Source: Plakobranchus ocellatus (taxonomy: Eukaryota > Mollusca > Gastropoda > Plakobranchidae). Taken from it: a DNA stretch of 20,279 bases. Positions 12,001 to 19,399 of this stretch are shown piece by piece (within the stretch, counting starts at the first letter, position 1; every line of letters begins with the position of its first letter). Below the pieces are notes generated by a model, which was given only the letters and a program-made list of their open reading frames with translations, was not told the origin of the DNA and ran no database searches. Location: the NCBI GenBank assembly GCA_019648995.1, contig BLXT01000976.1, forward strand, positions 25,146-45,424. The letters are read 5' to 3'. The position numbers and the translations under genes are program-made.

Positions 12001-15000
12001 GGCTTTTCTTTATCTCTATCTCTTTGTGAAAAAAAATATGCATTTCTATAGCACAATGCTGGAAAAACAAGTAAACTTCATTACAGAAAAAAAAATATTA
12101 CCTTTAATCAGCAAAACTCTTGACACGTTGCAGATAACAAATCTTCTGTAAAAAAACATTTTTGAAACGTTTGTTTCTATTCTTTGATTTGTTTTTATTC
12201 TATAAAAAATAATATGTCCTCACAAATATTACTGTGCAGCCTATCAAGTTTTTGATCCAGCGTATTTCTAAGAGAAGATCTGAATCAAGATCAATATTTA
12301 ATTCTAACTTTTTTTTAGCAGAATCTGCTTAAGGGCAATCTAGATTTAGATTAAAATTACAGATCTAATGAAGTATATCAAGAACTAAGCCTACACCTAA
12401 AGCCTGTATCTCATAAATGCAATCTCAACTTTGAGATCCAGAACATCAGATGGACATCCCAAACACATTACATTGTACATTGTATACCTCCACTCTTTTC
12501 ACAGACTTCAAGTTTTGCAAAATTAATGGATATCTACAGAAGAAACGTAAACTGTGCCCAAGCAATTAGAGCAGGCAAATTATTTCTTCTCTTTCCTCTA
12601 ACCTTTTCTCATTCTGCGCTGTTCCTTTTTTTAAAGGTCACTTTTTAGAATCTTGTTCTATAAATTATTAGCACTTTCATTCTTCAACATGCCCACATAA
12701 CTAAGAAAACATGCTTGGGAAAATCCATTTCCAATCAAATCCCATCCCTCAAGCCTGAATGTGTTAAGCTCATCTTTTGAAAGTTTTAAATCATTACATC
12801 AGTTTGAGACTTTTCTCTGCAGCTTTCACAGTAGTCAAAACTGGCTAGGGCCTTTTTTGAATCTCAGTCAACATATGAATTTTAAAATAAGAAAAACAAA
12901 GTTTTTAAAAGAAGGAAAAAAATGAAACCCTTTTCTTTTAAAACCTTTCTAAGCAATATCCAACTCACTTAATCTGGTCTCAAGATTACATGCTTAAAAG
13001 AATATAAAGAACTTATTTTGGGATAAAAATAAGTTCATGCCACTTAATTCATTCTTTGCACAAACAATTGTGACTGTTTCCAATTGATACAACTACATAC
13101 ATGCCCCCTTTATTGCATCTTTAAAACAGAACATATCAGGGAAAACCTGATACCAAATTATATAAGTTTTAAATGCCACTCTGCTAAGTTTAACTTTTAA
13201 AATAGAAGAAAAACCTACTTCAGATATTTCTCGTTATCAGTTACAAGAAAGTAGTAAAAAAAACAACAACAACAACAAAAACCATGGTATCTTAGTTTAT
13301 ACAACCCTGTGCTATAAAATCAAAAGCATTTCTTACTGGTTGAGCTTGAAGGGTTTCTAAAGATACTCTTTCATCATTGATCCAAGCTGTCACAGTAATT
13401 TCCCCTTGTTCCTTGGACTCATAATCCCTGGATGTTAATATATAAATTGGGCAAGCTCAAATGACAACATGCATCAAAATTGAAAAAAAAAATTAATAAA
13501 AGATGTCCAATCACAAAAACAATCCGAAAGCAAGAACAGTATCCCAGTATTTATTTAAGCCACTAAGTTTTTCTGCTTCAATACATTTTTTTTTAATTGA
13601 TAAGATTCAGAATTATTCAATTAAACAAGTGATGCTAAGAGATTGAAAAGACATCATTTTGTATTTGATGGGTGATGCATCATATGTAAAACTTATAAAG
13701 AATAGAGATGTTAACTATTCATGTGTTTAAACAGGAGAGCATCGGAAACAGGGACTATTTCTCTGAAGACCTAAGATGGCAATTAGACCATGTAATTCGA
13801 CAAACTTAATGAATGCCTTATTTTTTGCCCTACTTCATTCACAAGAAAGAGGAAGAAGGCTGAGTTATTACATCAGCAAAATAAATTTTAACTCAATAAT
13901 ACTTGCAATTTTGTGACTGACAATAAAATATTCAAACATTGACTATCACGTCAGGAAAAACAATTCCACAAGAGGTTGAATTGACTAAATTGTTTCATGA
14001 CTTAAAGACTTTGATGCCAGTACAAAATCACAAGTTTTTGCACTAACTTTAACTTTAGCTGCAAGGTGAGGTCATGCTTTAGAAGAATATCCTGCAGTGT
14101 AAAGATTGCTTGGCCAATTTGGGTCATCTGAAAAATAAAAGTCTGAGAAGGGTTATAAATGCATATGAACAGTGATTTTCAGGCAGTTTAATTCTCCTTT
14201 GTAACTGATGATGCATGTTTCTATAAATAAACCTATAAGATGATGGACAATATCTGATAACAGCATTACAAAAGCCAGAAGAAAGTTACTTTTGAAATTT
14301 TCTGTCCCTCTTTAGCATTTAAAACAATAGTGTTTCATTGTCTTGTCTTCACAGGCAAAGGGCAAAACAATGAGACAGATGTGGTAAAGACAGATTATAA
14401 TAGGCTTACACTCTATTGTATGCAAGAAAATTAGAGAAATAATTGCTAATACCTAATGGAATTCATGAATTCCTTTGACTTACTGCGCAAAATCTGGATT
14501 ATGATGACCAACTCATTCTTTACGAAGCATCAGCCATAGAGATGAGTTGAAAAGTGAAAGAAGAGAGTCTAAATAACACCACAATCAATCAATCAGGTAA
14601 CTTGCTTTATAGCTCTAACAATTTTTTTTCCTCCAAAGCTTTCGTTTTTTCAAAGCTGCTGCTATCCTTTATTTAGTCTGTCATCATCCAAGATATCCAC
14701 CTCTTCTTTTGACTTCCATCTTTCAGGTTGTTGTTAAATGTTCCAAGCCTTCTCTTCTTATAATATGGCCTAAAAAATAAACTTTTGGGCATCATATTTT
14801 TTTGACTAATGATCTTACCTCTCTGCTTCTCTCACGACTTTCAAATTTAATTTCTTTGCAGTTTATTGTCTTTGTCTTAGTCATCTTCAAAACCACATCT
14901 CCACTGCTTTCACTTTTAGACTTTTTTGATTATTGTCCATGACTTATATAAGGATGAGTTCTATATAACAATGAAATGTCCTTTCTCTCGTTTTTACTGA

Positions 15001-18000
15001 CAGCTTCTGGTTGTTAAGACAGACTTCATTTTTTGGAAAGAAATTTTGGTGATCCTTGATGAGATTTCTACAATATTTTTTATCATCTTTAGTGATATTT
15101 GCATCCAGGTATTTGAAAATGTCTTTATTTTTTAGTTTGTGGCCTTGACAACTATATCAGAAGTTTTAAATGATTAGTGGCTGATGATTATAACATCTTT
15201 TATTTGTTGTTACTTTAAGCCTCTGTTTAGATTTGATTGCATTTACTAACTTTTGCGAGCCAATTTCATTTTCTGCAACCAAGACTTTATGTCTGGGTAC
15301 AGAGAGTTATTTATCATCTTTCCTCCTCTGTGATTCAAGGCATGCTCTCTCAATTTCTAATTCAAATATATATATTTTTAAATCATAAAAATGAAGAGCA
15401 AAGAGCTTTGATAGGAAGCAATGATTACCGTGCCTGACACACGTTCCACAACATGATGAACAGTGAGTCGCACTCTTGTGCTTGTGTCAATGCCAAATTT
15501 ATCACCAAAGCCAATTGTTTTCAAAAACTGAGGGCTGTTGTCTTTCTGTAATAATAATACATGAATAAAGTCAAAACAAACTGATTAAATATAGTTATAT
15601 AGCAAGATTAAATCTTCAAAGATTGTATCAGTGAAAAATGGCTAATTATGTAGCAGTCACAAAAGAAGTCCAGTTGCAGTTTTGCATGAGACTTAACATG
15701 AAACTAGAGGGGTAAAAACTACTCACCTCTCTATATGGAGAACTTTATAAAGACATGCTATAGACTGTCTGTACAGAATGCATTGGGAACTTTTACTTCT
15801 TTTGCTTCAATATTTTGAGTTGAACTCAGTGATGCAAACCTGCACTCTACTCATTTCATCAGACTGCTACACAATTGTGCATTCAATTTTCTTTCTGAGT
15901 AGGTGTGATGTTTTTTGCCCTCAGACATACAAAAAAAAAAGCCCAAGACCAGAGCTAACGGTCAAACAAGGCATGTGTGACTTTTAAATTGTTTTCACTT
16001 TATGCAGAGAAGGATATGAATCAAGATTAATTTTTGCAACAAAAGCAATTAAATTTTTTCTCTAAAATAATACTTTTTATTGTTAACGAGTTTTTTAGAT
16101 CTTATCATGACCGCTTGTAAAATAATATCTCACAGTAGTGGAATTGAAGAAAAATGTAAGGATATGTATTTACTCATACCCTGGATGCACAATTTACTCA
16201 TTTTGACAACTGCTTTTCTACATGAAAAGCAAAAATAAAATCAATTTTTTTATCACTTTTATAAGAAATTGCAAATTCACATATTTACCTCTACAATCTC
16301 TGTGTGATTATGATGCAACCATGTCTGCTGTTGAGGAGGCAACATCGTGTGGAGAACGACGAGAGCATTAGGGGCCACGTCTGAGCTATCACTTGGCAAA
16401 TTGGAGCATGCTAGCCAAGGAAAACAATAATATAAACATATATGTCACAGAAGCTTGAGTGGGTTCCATCAGTAAATGAAAATAAGCAATTTAAAAAAAA
16501 AAATTTTTTTAACCTAGATATGGGAAATATTTCTAGAAATAATCATGAAAAGTCCAGTTATTCTGTTTTCTTCCTTCAAATTATTCAATTGTTTGAAAAG
16601 TTAAAAACCATAGCTGAGACAGGAGGAAAGATATTGTTGAGGGAAGAAGAAGTAGAAAAAATAATAGTGAAGATAGAAGATGCTTTAAATATGGTTGCAT
16701 ATTTCTGTCACTTGAAGATAATCCAGTTTGAAATTGTTGCTCTTGCACACACTTATGCTATCAATATTACAATTAATTCAACATCAAGATTTAGTTAGCA
16801 TACATTTTTCTCTCAGTTAAAAACAATGTATATCATTAAAAAGGATACTTTTTTAAAACTGTACTTACCTAATGCAATTTCCAACACAGGATCTTGACTT
16901 GCATTGTCTATAAAAATATAAAACATTGAAAACAGGATAACATACTATTTCTTGTTACTTTCTATTTCCAAAAATGTTCCATTTTACTAAGACAGTGAGA
17001 TCTGAAACAGATTTTATATTTTACTATGGAGCTTAAAGAATGCTTTGAAAAAAAAAAACCTGAAAGTCTATAAATCTGGGAAAGGTTGCTTCTCAACTTT
17101 ACCACTAGCCCTGTAACATTTTATAAGTTTTCATTGTAATGGACAAGTTGAAAAAGGTGACCAAATGAACTTACCCGAATGCGACTCAAAATCCACACTG
17201 GAGTTTGTTTGCACAGGAAAAGGCACCAGGTCTGCACCTGTTTTAGATTGGACTTGCTCCCTGAGGCTCTGCAGCTGCATCTTGAGGCACTCATAACTTG
17301 AATCATGCAAGGCTTGTATCCATGAGTCTCGGACAGATTCACTGCTGGCCCCAAATCGAAATTGTTGGTCTTCTCCTTCAAAAACTAAAGATATGGGAAA
17401 AAATTTTTCAGTTAAAAGAAAAAATTATTTAAGAATGAGAAAGTTACAGTCTAAAGACATACGGAAAAGCATATTTATTTTGGAAAACATGCATGCAAAA
17501 ATTGAGTGTCAGAAAAAAAAAAAAAGAACTCATAGAGGAGCTTGATAAAATTTGCCTTTGCTTGTGCATCAATATATATGAGCTTATCAATAATATGCAG
17601 CCACAGAATCAAAATAACTAAGCATTTTAATCTCCACAAAATTATACAAACATTACTGATTTGGCTTTCACAAATGTCAAGATTTGAGTAGTTAAGGTTT
17701 ACCAACATTTTAGTATACATTTAAAAAGGACTCAGATTTCATTTTTTATTAGCCTGTAGCTATTTTCAAGATACTCTAACAGATACCTGATCTTATCAAA
17801 CCGCATCTCTATTGTATTTATATGTAATAAATATTTATTTTTCTTGCTCATGCTATTGTGAATAGTTAATTTCAATCGGTACTGCTCTTACCCAATAAAA
17901 ATCCATTTTCAACTTCGTCATCGAGCGCCAAATCTACCACACATCTTTCCAAAATAATGACACCCAAGGGATCTGATTTCTACAATACAAATATCATTTA

Positions 18001-18862
18001 CAGATTGTTCATTGGAAATAATTGGTTAAGCAAGGAATCAAAGTATTTTTTTGCCCTTCATAGCAAATGCATTTTTGGGTTCAATTTCTTTTTAAAAGCA
18101 AAAGATTTTAATAAGGCACTCTTAAAACCTCATTTTTGGACAAAGTAGAATATAAAAATTAGGGGTAAAAAAATGAAAGCATATTTATTATTTCAAGGCT
18201 TTAATTCATGCACCAGTTTTAAACATAGTCCACAATTATCAATATGAATTCAGTTGTAAAAGACTATATTGAAAGCATGACTATTAGTAGATTTGATAAG
18301 ACAAGCTTTAAAAAAGGAAAGAGAAAAAAAGTAAAAGGAATGCTCAAAAATAATTGTAAGCAACCTTGATGGACACAAAACTTCCAATACTTACTCCATC
18401 TTTATGCTTAAAATAAAACAACAAGTTCCCTTTCAATCGTATGTATCTGTTAATATAAACTGTGAATAAAAAGATTAAGAAAATTGAAAACATACAATGA
18501 TAGAAACTGTAGTATTTAGATGTGTAAAATAAAACACCAAAAAAAAAATGTTTGTAATATGTAAGACGAACTGTTTGAATCTTAGAAATAAAGAGCATTA
18601 TCAGTTCTCTTTAGGGAAACAAATATTTGCAACCTTAATCTTTAAATAAAAAAACAATTCAATGAAACTGACATGATTTAGGGGAAAACATACATTTATA
18701 TTTACATTAGAGTATAAAAAGACAAAAGTGATGAAGAAAAACCAAACCTTCTGATTTTTTGAAGAACCCTTCTTGCTTCTCTTTCATCAACAAGTATCCC
18801 TCCTTGTCAAATTTTGATGTCTGTTGCAACACCACAGCTAATTCTTTCGAGTTAAATCGCAT
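453..18862 (-). CDS. INPP4: INPP4-family inositol-3,4-bisphosphate 4-phosphatase with N-terminal PH domain; 18 exons seen, 3' part missing
   Basis: The family hydrolyses the 4-phosphate of PI(3,4)P2 at endosomal and plasma membranes, damping PI3K/Akt signalling. Eighteen exons, each with GT donor and AG acceptor, splice in compatible phases into 764 uninterrupted codons. Residues about 18-120 form a PH domain (GYLL near 22, YIRLKGNLLFYF near 43, DPLGVIILERC near 63, conserved W111 in DSWIQAL). Residues about 160-310 match the C2 domain (LEIALACSNL; HTEIVE; GEITVTAW). Residues 350-764 match the INPP4 middle (FELPVQLL; LEFIPVNLHVERM; LYDITTVGAF; NGGLFRLL; KSPTMEPWEVTRLNLEAA; RRDIV). The catalytic CX5R motif lies C-terminal of this point in known family members and is outside the window, so activity cannot be judged here. 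Whether the gene is the A or B type is not decidable; invertebrates may have a single INPP4. Family call is near certain, exact exon borders very likely. Confidence 0.95.
507..1342 (-). other. Intron 17
   Basis: 836 nt of AT-rich intron with several T runs (for example about 1039-1049 and 1190-1197). Nothing else recognised. Confidence 0.8.
1343..1609 (-). CDS. INPP4: INPP4 exon 17: helices before the phosphatase core
   Basis: Exactly 89 codons (residues 658-746). EVTRLNLEAAFVCLQSVVEE follows MEPW directly. A variable Ser/Glu-rich stretch comes next, then LEQELKPALSKFQGCLEIVW and ARLSLFLTFLTVM, which aligns with 'LYPLLTTLTDCV...KAxxxL'. The longest exon in the window. Acceptor cctttctgcag|GAGGTA, donor GTTATG|gttagt. 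Confidence 0.92.
1610..2701 (-). other. Intron 16
   Basis: 1092 nt, AT-rich, with A-runs on the plus strand (polypyrimidine on the transcribed strand) just beside the exon 17 acceptor. No repeat or gene recognised. Confidence 0.8.
2702..2911 (-). CDS. INPP4: INPP4 exon 16: variable, Thr/Glu-rich segment to MEPW
   Basis: Exactly 70 codons (residues 588-657). It opens TNRLTTVCAEPVVLHAADSY, passes a low-conservation segment (SEGGDRASLRNMTDTETETQ), and ends WKWSGSNFVKSPTMEPW. The end aligns with the vertebrate 'EEEWEKVWLNVDKSLECI' region. Acceptor ttccttacag|ACCAAT, donor CCTTGG|gtgagt. Confidence 0.93.
2912..3350 (-). other. Intron 15
   Basis: 439 nt holding the (TA)n microsatellite. Near 3220-3310 there is a C/T-rich plus-strand patch, purine-rich in the transcript. 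Confidence 0.8.
3000..3071. repeat. (TA)n microsatellite with a short CA interruption
   Basis: About 70 bases of alternating AT/TA, broken by a short ACACACAC run near 3010 and single-T slips near 3026 and 3037. It lies in intron 15 between exons 15 and 16. Confidence 0.95.
3351..3492 (-). CDS. INPP4: INPP4 exon 15: helical middle region
   Basis: Encodes residues 540-587, IQKACSVLNEVTELRLQLRA, SCERLSQVAIAVDLGKVQTV and LSSMRNK. The heptad-like leucines suggest a long helix and align with the 'AKEIIAQINTLKTQV...AERLSRAA' region of INPP4A. Acceptor tctcaccag|AATACA, donor AAG|gtgggc. Confidence 0.92.
3493..5288 (-). other. Intron 14
   Basis: 1796 nt. A C/T-rich patch on the plus strand lies at about 3590-3720. 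About 3980-4400 is less AT-rich than its surroundings and contains AGCGCTAGGGCCCTGATCTC. The TCTAGATC cluster follows. No coding similarity recognised. Confidence 0.75.
4411..4680. repeat. Cluster of TCTAGATCTAGAT-type repeats
   Basis: Within 270 bases there are CTCTAGATCTAGATTTAG with AATCTAGACTAGATTCTAG (4411-4448), TTTCTAGATCTAGATCTAG (4552-4570) and degenerate GATAGATTTAGATTTAGAC (4636-4654). The pieces pair in inverted orientation and suggest foldback or simple-repeat remnants. Similar units recur at 12338-12366, 19380 and 19670. Confidence 0.75.
5289..5460 (-). CDS. INPP4: INPP4 exon 14: conserved YDxxTVGA / NGGL block
   Basis: Encodes residues 483-539: GKLYDITTVGAFTAY, then DDKNGGLFRLLRQLRTGYYE and a polar tail with Tyr and Gln. 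It matches the 'YDIVTIGAPAAH...GFKSGGLRKKL' block of the vertebrate enzymes, with CRDDKNGG replacing the vertebrate QGFK(S/N)GG. Acceptor gatatcctcag|GTAAAC, donor ACCAG|gtatga. Confidence 0.96.
5461..7045 (-). other. Intron 13
   Basis: 1585 nt, AT-rich, with the 19-bp tandem repeat. A short plus-strand open frame at 6428-6643 looks non-coding. Confidence 0.8.
6162..6198. repeat. Perfect 18-19 bp tandem repeat
   Basis: CTGCACAATATGCTTTGTG is followed at once by CTGCACAATATGCTTTGT. Two head-to-tail copies without mismatch lie in intron 13. Confidence 0.95.
7046..7153 (-). CDS. INPP4: INPP4 exon 13: conserved LEFIPVNLH block
   Basis: Encodes residues 447-482, including VTFKRSTDKAKPDLEFIPVN and LHVERMLVSEDAGSK. 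LEFxPxNLHxxRM is one of the most recognisable blocks of INPP4A/B and was the key to naming the gene. Acceptor cttttgccag|GTGTGA, donor CAAAG|gttaaa. Confidence 0.96.
7154..8761 (-). other. Intron 12
   Basis: 1608 nt. A short G-run (GGGGGGAGGGGGGAG, about 7249-7263) and many A/T runs are the only features seen. Confidence 0.8.
8762..8864 (-). CDS. INPP4: INPP4 exon 12: middle region
   Basis: Encodes residues 413-446, LPFDQGFVQKETSDYCMSNV then VLYNQHVAHLNEYE. It continues the family's 'LGELSPxW...' block into the helix ending 'YQExLxxL'. Acceptor acttttgcag|CTGCCG, donor GAAG|gtgacg, phase 0 to phase 1. Confidence 0.92.
8865..11374 (-). other. Intron 11, the longest in the window
   Basis: 2510 nt. 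It contains the tandem duplication beside the donor and a more GC-rich patch at about 10735-10900 (a CTGCTGCTGCT run, GTCAAGGTCAAG). The patch has an open plus-strand frame but no recognised protein and may be an old repeat. Confidence 0.75.
11224..11373. repeat. Tandem duplication (two copies of about 74 bp) at the start of intron 11
   Basis: Copy one (about 11224-11297) and copy two (about 11299-11373) share GAAGARCCCACTT, CTAATCTGTATA and AACAGAGACATTAACTCTGT in the same order, with scattered substitutions. Copy two abuts the exon 11 donor. In copy one the equivalent position reads CCCACAGAG (minus strand) instead of GGTACAGAG, so the donor GT is absent. Confidence 0.9.
11375..11432 (-). 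CDS. INPP4: INPP4 exon 11: short exon in middle region
   Basis: A 58-nt exon encoding RLWVNEEKRMISLLQDLGE (residues 394-412), the equivalent of the 'KLxxEEDxxRVxELxELGE' segment. Acceptor taactgaag|GCGTCT, donor GAGAG|gtacag. The intron bases right after this donor are tandemly duplicated (see the repeat at 11224-11373). Confidence 0.92.
11433..11742 (-). other. Intron 10
   Basis: 310 nt, AT-rich, with T-runs at about 11538-11549 and 11658-11670. Nothing else seen. Confidence 0.8.
11743..11993 (-). CDS. INPP4: INPP4 exon 10: basic linker and start of the INPP4 middle region
   Basis: Encodes residues 310-392. The first half is a Ser/Arg/Lys-rich linker (ARSLSKSGTYNKRPRAVSLG) with an RxRxxS basophilic-kinase consensus at R337-S342. 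The second half, IKRSFRFATNNEKSM to SEYMAESRWTFELPVQLL, aligns with the family's 'YRFPT...MRIxEQMSES...IP' block. Acceptor cttttcag|AGCTTC, donor CTTTT|gtgagt. Confidence 0.94.
11994..13336 (-). other. Intron 9
   Basis: 1343 nt, AT-rich. A degenerate ATCTAGATTTAGATTA unit lies near 12339-12354 and an AACAACAACAACAA run near 13264. No gene recognised. Confidence 0.8.
13337..13427 (-). CDS. INPP4: INPP4 exon 9: last C2 strand
   Basis: One split base plus 30 codons (residues 279-309), DYESKEQGEITVTAWINDER and on to LQAQP. GEITVTAW matches GNITVIGW of INPP4A. Acceptor acatccag|GGATTA, donor CCA|gtaaga, leaves in phase 0. Confidence 0.94.
13428..14047 (-). other. Intron 8
   Basis: 620 nt of AT-rich intron. 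Nothing recognised. Confidence 0.8.
14048..14127 (-). CDS. INPP4: INPP4 exon 8: C2 domain
   Basis: Encodes residues 253-278, MTQIGQAIFTLQDILLKHDL then TLQLKL. It aligns with the 'GSGTFIVKDLL...LHLTLR' segment of the family. Acceptor atttttcag|ATGACC, donor TTAAA|gttagt (phase 2). The donor sits in a repeated AAGTTAAAGTTA stretch, but only this GT keeps the frame into exon 9. Confidence 0.9.
14680..15360 (-). mobile_element. Decayed non-LTR retrotransposon fragment (C-terminal reverse transcriptase)
   Basis: Read on the minus strand with frame changes and stops, this intron piece keeps the order of a non-LTR endonuclease-reverse transcriptase. A GGKMINN block runs into the decayed YxDD site, now YPDI, at about 15299-15288. 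VLVAENEIGSQKLVNAI (about 15285-15235) and TSDIVV (about 15160) follow. Then come IFKYLDANITKDD (about 15120-15082), TRERTFHCYIELIL (about 14995-14950), VKAVEMWF (about 14905) and GHIIRREGLEHL (14770-14735). At least two stops and several frameshifts show it is long dead. It lies in intron 7 in the gene's own orientation. Clade is probably RTE-like, from memory of the motif pattern. Confidence 0.85.
15429..15545 (-). CDS. INPP4: INPP4 exon 7: C2 domain
   Basis: Exactly 39 codons (residues 214-252), from KDNSPQFLKTIGF to VERVSGT, including the strand STRVRLTVHHV, equivalent to the 'KLSVYDV' strand in vertebrates. Acceptor attattacag|AAAGAC, donor ACG|gtaatc. Its 3' neighbour intron contains the retrotransposon fragment. 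Confidence 0.94.
15546..16288 (-). other. Intron 6
   Basis: 743 nt of AT-rich intron. A plus-strand frame at 15778-15987 has no coding character. Confidence 0.8.
16289..16410 (-). CDS. INPP4: INPP4 exon 6: C2 domain
   Basis: Encodes residues 173-213: ACSNL, a variable SDSSDVAPN loop, the strand ALVVLHTM, a QQQ stretch, then TWLHHNHTEIVE. TEIVE corresponds to the TEI(I/V)EGT motif of vertebrate INPP4 C2 domains. Acceptor ggctag|CATGCT, donor GAG|gtaaat; enters in phase 1 and leaves in phase 0. Confidence 0.93.
16411..16868 (-). other. Intron 5
   Basis: 458 nt. A 118-codon plus-strand frame (16442-16798) spans most of it, but the protein is AT-biased (Lys/Ile/Asn/Phe) and matches nothing I know. 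Confidence 0.75.
16869..16907 (-). CDS. INPP4: INPP4 exon 5: micro-exon starting the C2 domain
   Basis: A 39-nt exon encoding NASQDPVLEIAL (residues 161-172), with split codons at both ends. With the next exon it reads VLEIALACSNL, matching the LEF-LAC start of the INPP4 C2 domain. Acceptor ttttatag|ACAATG, donor TTAG|gtaagt. It is far too short to show as an open reading frame and is found only by splice phase and homology. Confidence 0.9.
   Translation of the reverse strand, partial: TMQVKILCWKLH
17175..17384 (-). CDS. INPP4: INPP4 exon 4: end of PH domain, C-terminal helix and linker
   Basis: Encodes residues 90-159. FEGEDQQFRFGASS gives the last PH strands and SVRDSWIQALHDSS the C-terminal helix with its invariant tryptophan (W111). 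The helix runs on as YECLKMQLQSLREQVQ, possibly a short coiled segment. A polar linker (VQTNSSVDFESHS) leads to the C2 domain. Acceptor ctttag|TTTTTG, donor TCGG|gtaagt. The 69 whole codons plus 2+1 split bases match both neighbours. Confidence 0.93.
17385..17891 (-). other. Intron 3
   Basis: 507 nt of AT-rich intron. Nothing recognised. Confidence 0.8.
17892..17979 (-). CDS. INPP4: INPP4 exon 3: PH domain core
   Basis: Encodes residues 61-89, beginning KSDPLGVIILERC and ending ENGFLL. The DPLGVIxLE pattern is typical of the PH strand 4 region. Acceptor ttgtattgtag|AAATCA, donor TTGG|gtaaga, 29 codons plus one base. Confidence 0.92.
17980..18394 (-). other. Intron 2
   Basis: 415 nt of AT-rich intron inside the PH-domain coding region. 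Nothing recognised. Confidence 0.8.
18395..18459 (-). CDS. INPP4: INPP4 exon 2: PH domain strands 2-3
   Basis: Encodes residues 39-60, reading VYINRYIRLKGNLLFYF then KHKDG, the classic second and third PH strands. The acceptor is ttattcacag|TTTATA, the donor GGA|gtaagt. A second AG lies 13 nt inside the exon (taacag|ATACAT). Using it would shift the frame relative to exon 1, whereas the outer one joins cleanly to phase 1. Ends in phase 0. Confidence 0.88.
18748..18862 (-). CDS. INPP4: INPP4 exon 1 (coding part): start codon and PH strand 1
   Basis: Encodes residues 1-38, from MRFNSKELAV to EGFFKKSE. The ATG at 18862-18860 is chosen because an in-frame TAA lies three codons upstream (18871-18869), with no AG acceptor between the two. 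KFDKEGYLL is the first beta strand of the PH domain. The donor reads GAAG|gtttgg, a weak consensus, and leaves phase 1. Exon 2 must be entered at the upstream of two possible acceptors for this phase to match. Confidence 0.85.
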
Positions 18863-18879
18863 TTTGAATTATCATCATT
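18863..18879 (-). promoter_or_regulatory. 5' leader next to the start codon with a possible overlapping uORF
   Basis: Directly upstream of the start codon the minus strand has two abutting ATGs (18878-18876, 18875-18873). They open an 8-codon frame that runs through the main ATG in another frame and stops at TAA in codons 3-4 of the gene. A plausible untranslated-exon acceptor (ttgtttgtgacaaaag|AATG, AG at 18881-18880) would place both ATGs in the mRNA. The transcript itself is not proven. Confidence 0.35.
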
Positions 18880-19379
18880 CTTTTGTCACAAACAAAACAA
18901 TTATAGGTATATTGCTTAGAACGCTCATCTATTTATTGGTCTCCAATGCATTCTGTTGGTTTAGAAAAGACAAATGTTTTTTAAAATGCAGTTTTCATAT
19001 CCTTAATACAGAATTACCAACTTAAAAAATTTAGTAGTTGTGAGGTCTACTTTTAGTGTTCTACTAAGCATTCATTGACACATAAACAAAATCTGGTTGC
19101 CTTTAATCAATGTTACTGATCAGTAAGTGGAAAACTACAATTCGAGTCTCCAATCCATTAAATAAGAAAAAAAATGACAAGAACCATCTTAATCACAACA
19201 TTGTTAAAGCTTAATATCGAACAAGACTTCAGAAGTTAAAAATTCATAAGTATTTACTGCATATTTTGAAAGTGAGGATCATTATCATATGGCACAAATA
19301 TGGGCCTTAGGATAAAAAAAATAAAAAAATGAGTAATTTTTTTTTATATAAAACAAGATTTGAGTACTTCTAGAAATCT

Positions 19380-19399
19380 ATATAGATCTAGATCTATAT
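19380..19399. repeat. Perfect 20-bp palindrome
   Basis: ATATAGATCTAGATCTATAT equals its own reverse complement. Same TCTAGATCT family as the clusters at 4411-4680 and 19667-19723. Confidence 0.9.

Noticed and set aside
16442-16798. 118-codon plus-strand open frame
   Set aside because: It lies wholly inside intron 5 on the opposite strand, has AT-driven amino-acid content, and has no motif I recognise. A frame this long is expected by chance in a 20-kb window even at this base composition.
18344-18598. Whole 84-codon minus-strand frame around exon 2 as one exon
   Set aside because: Only residues VYINRYIRLKG to KDG fit a PH domain. The sequence before them is Phe/Tyr-rich intron with a clear acceptor at 18460.
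18759-19025. Plus-strand 88-codon frame over exon 1 and leader
   Set aside because: Antisense shadow of the start exon; no motif.
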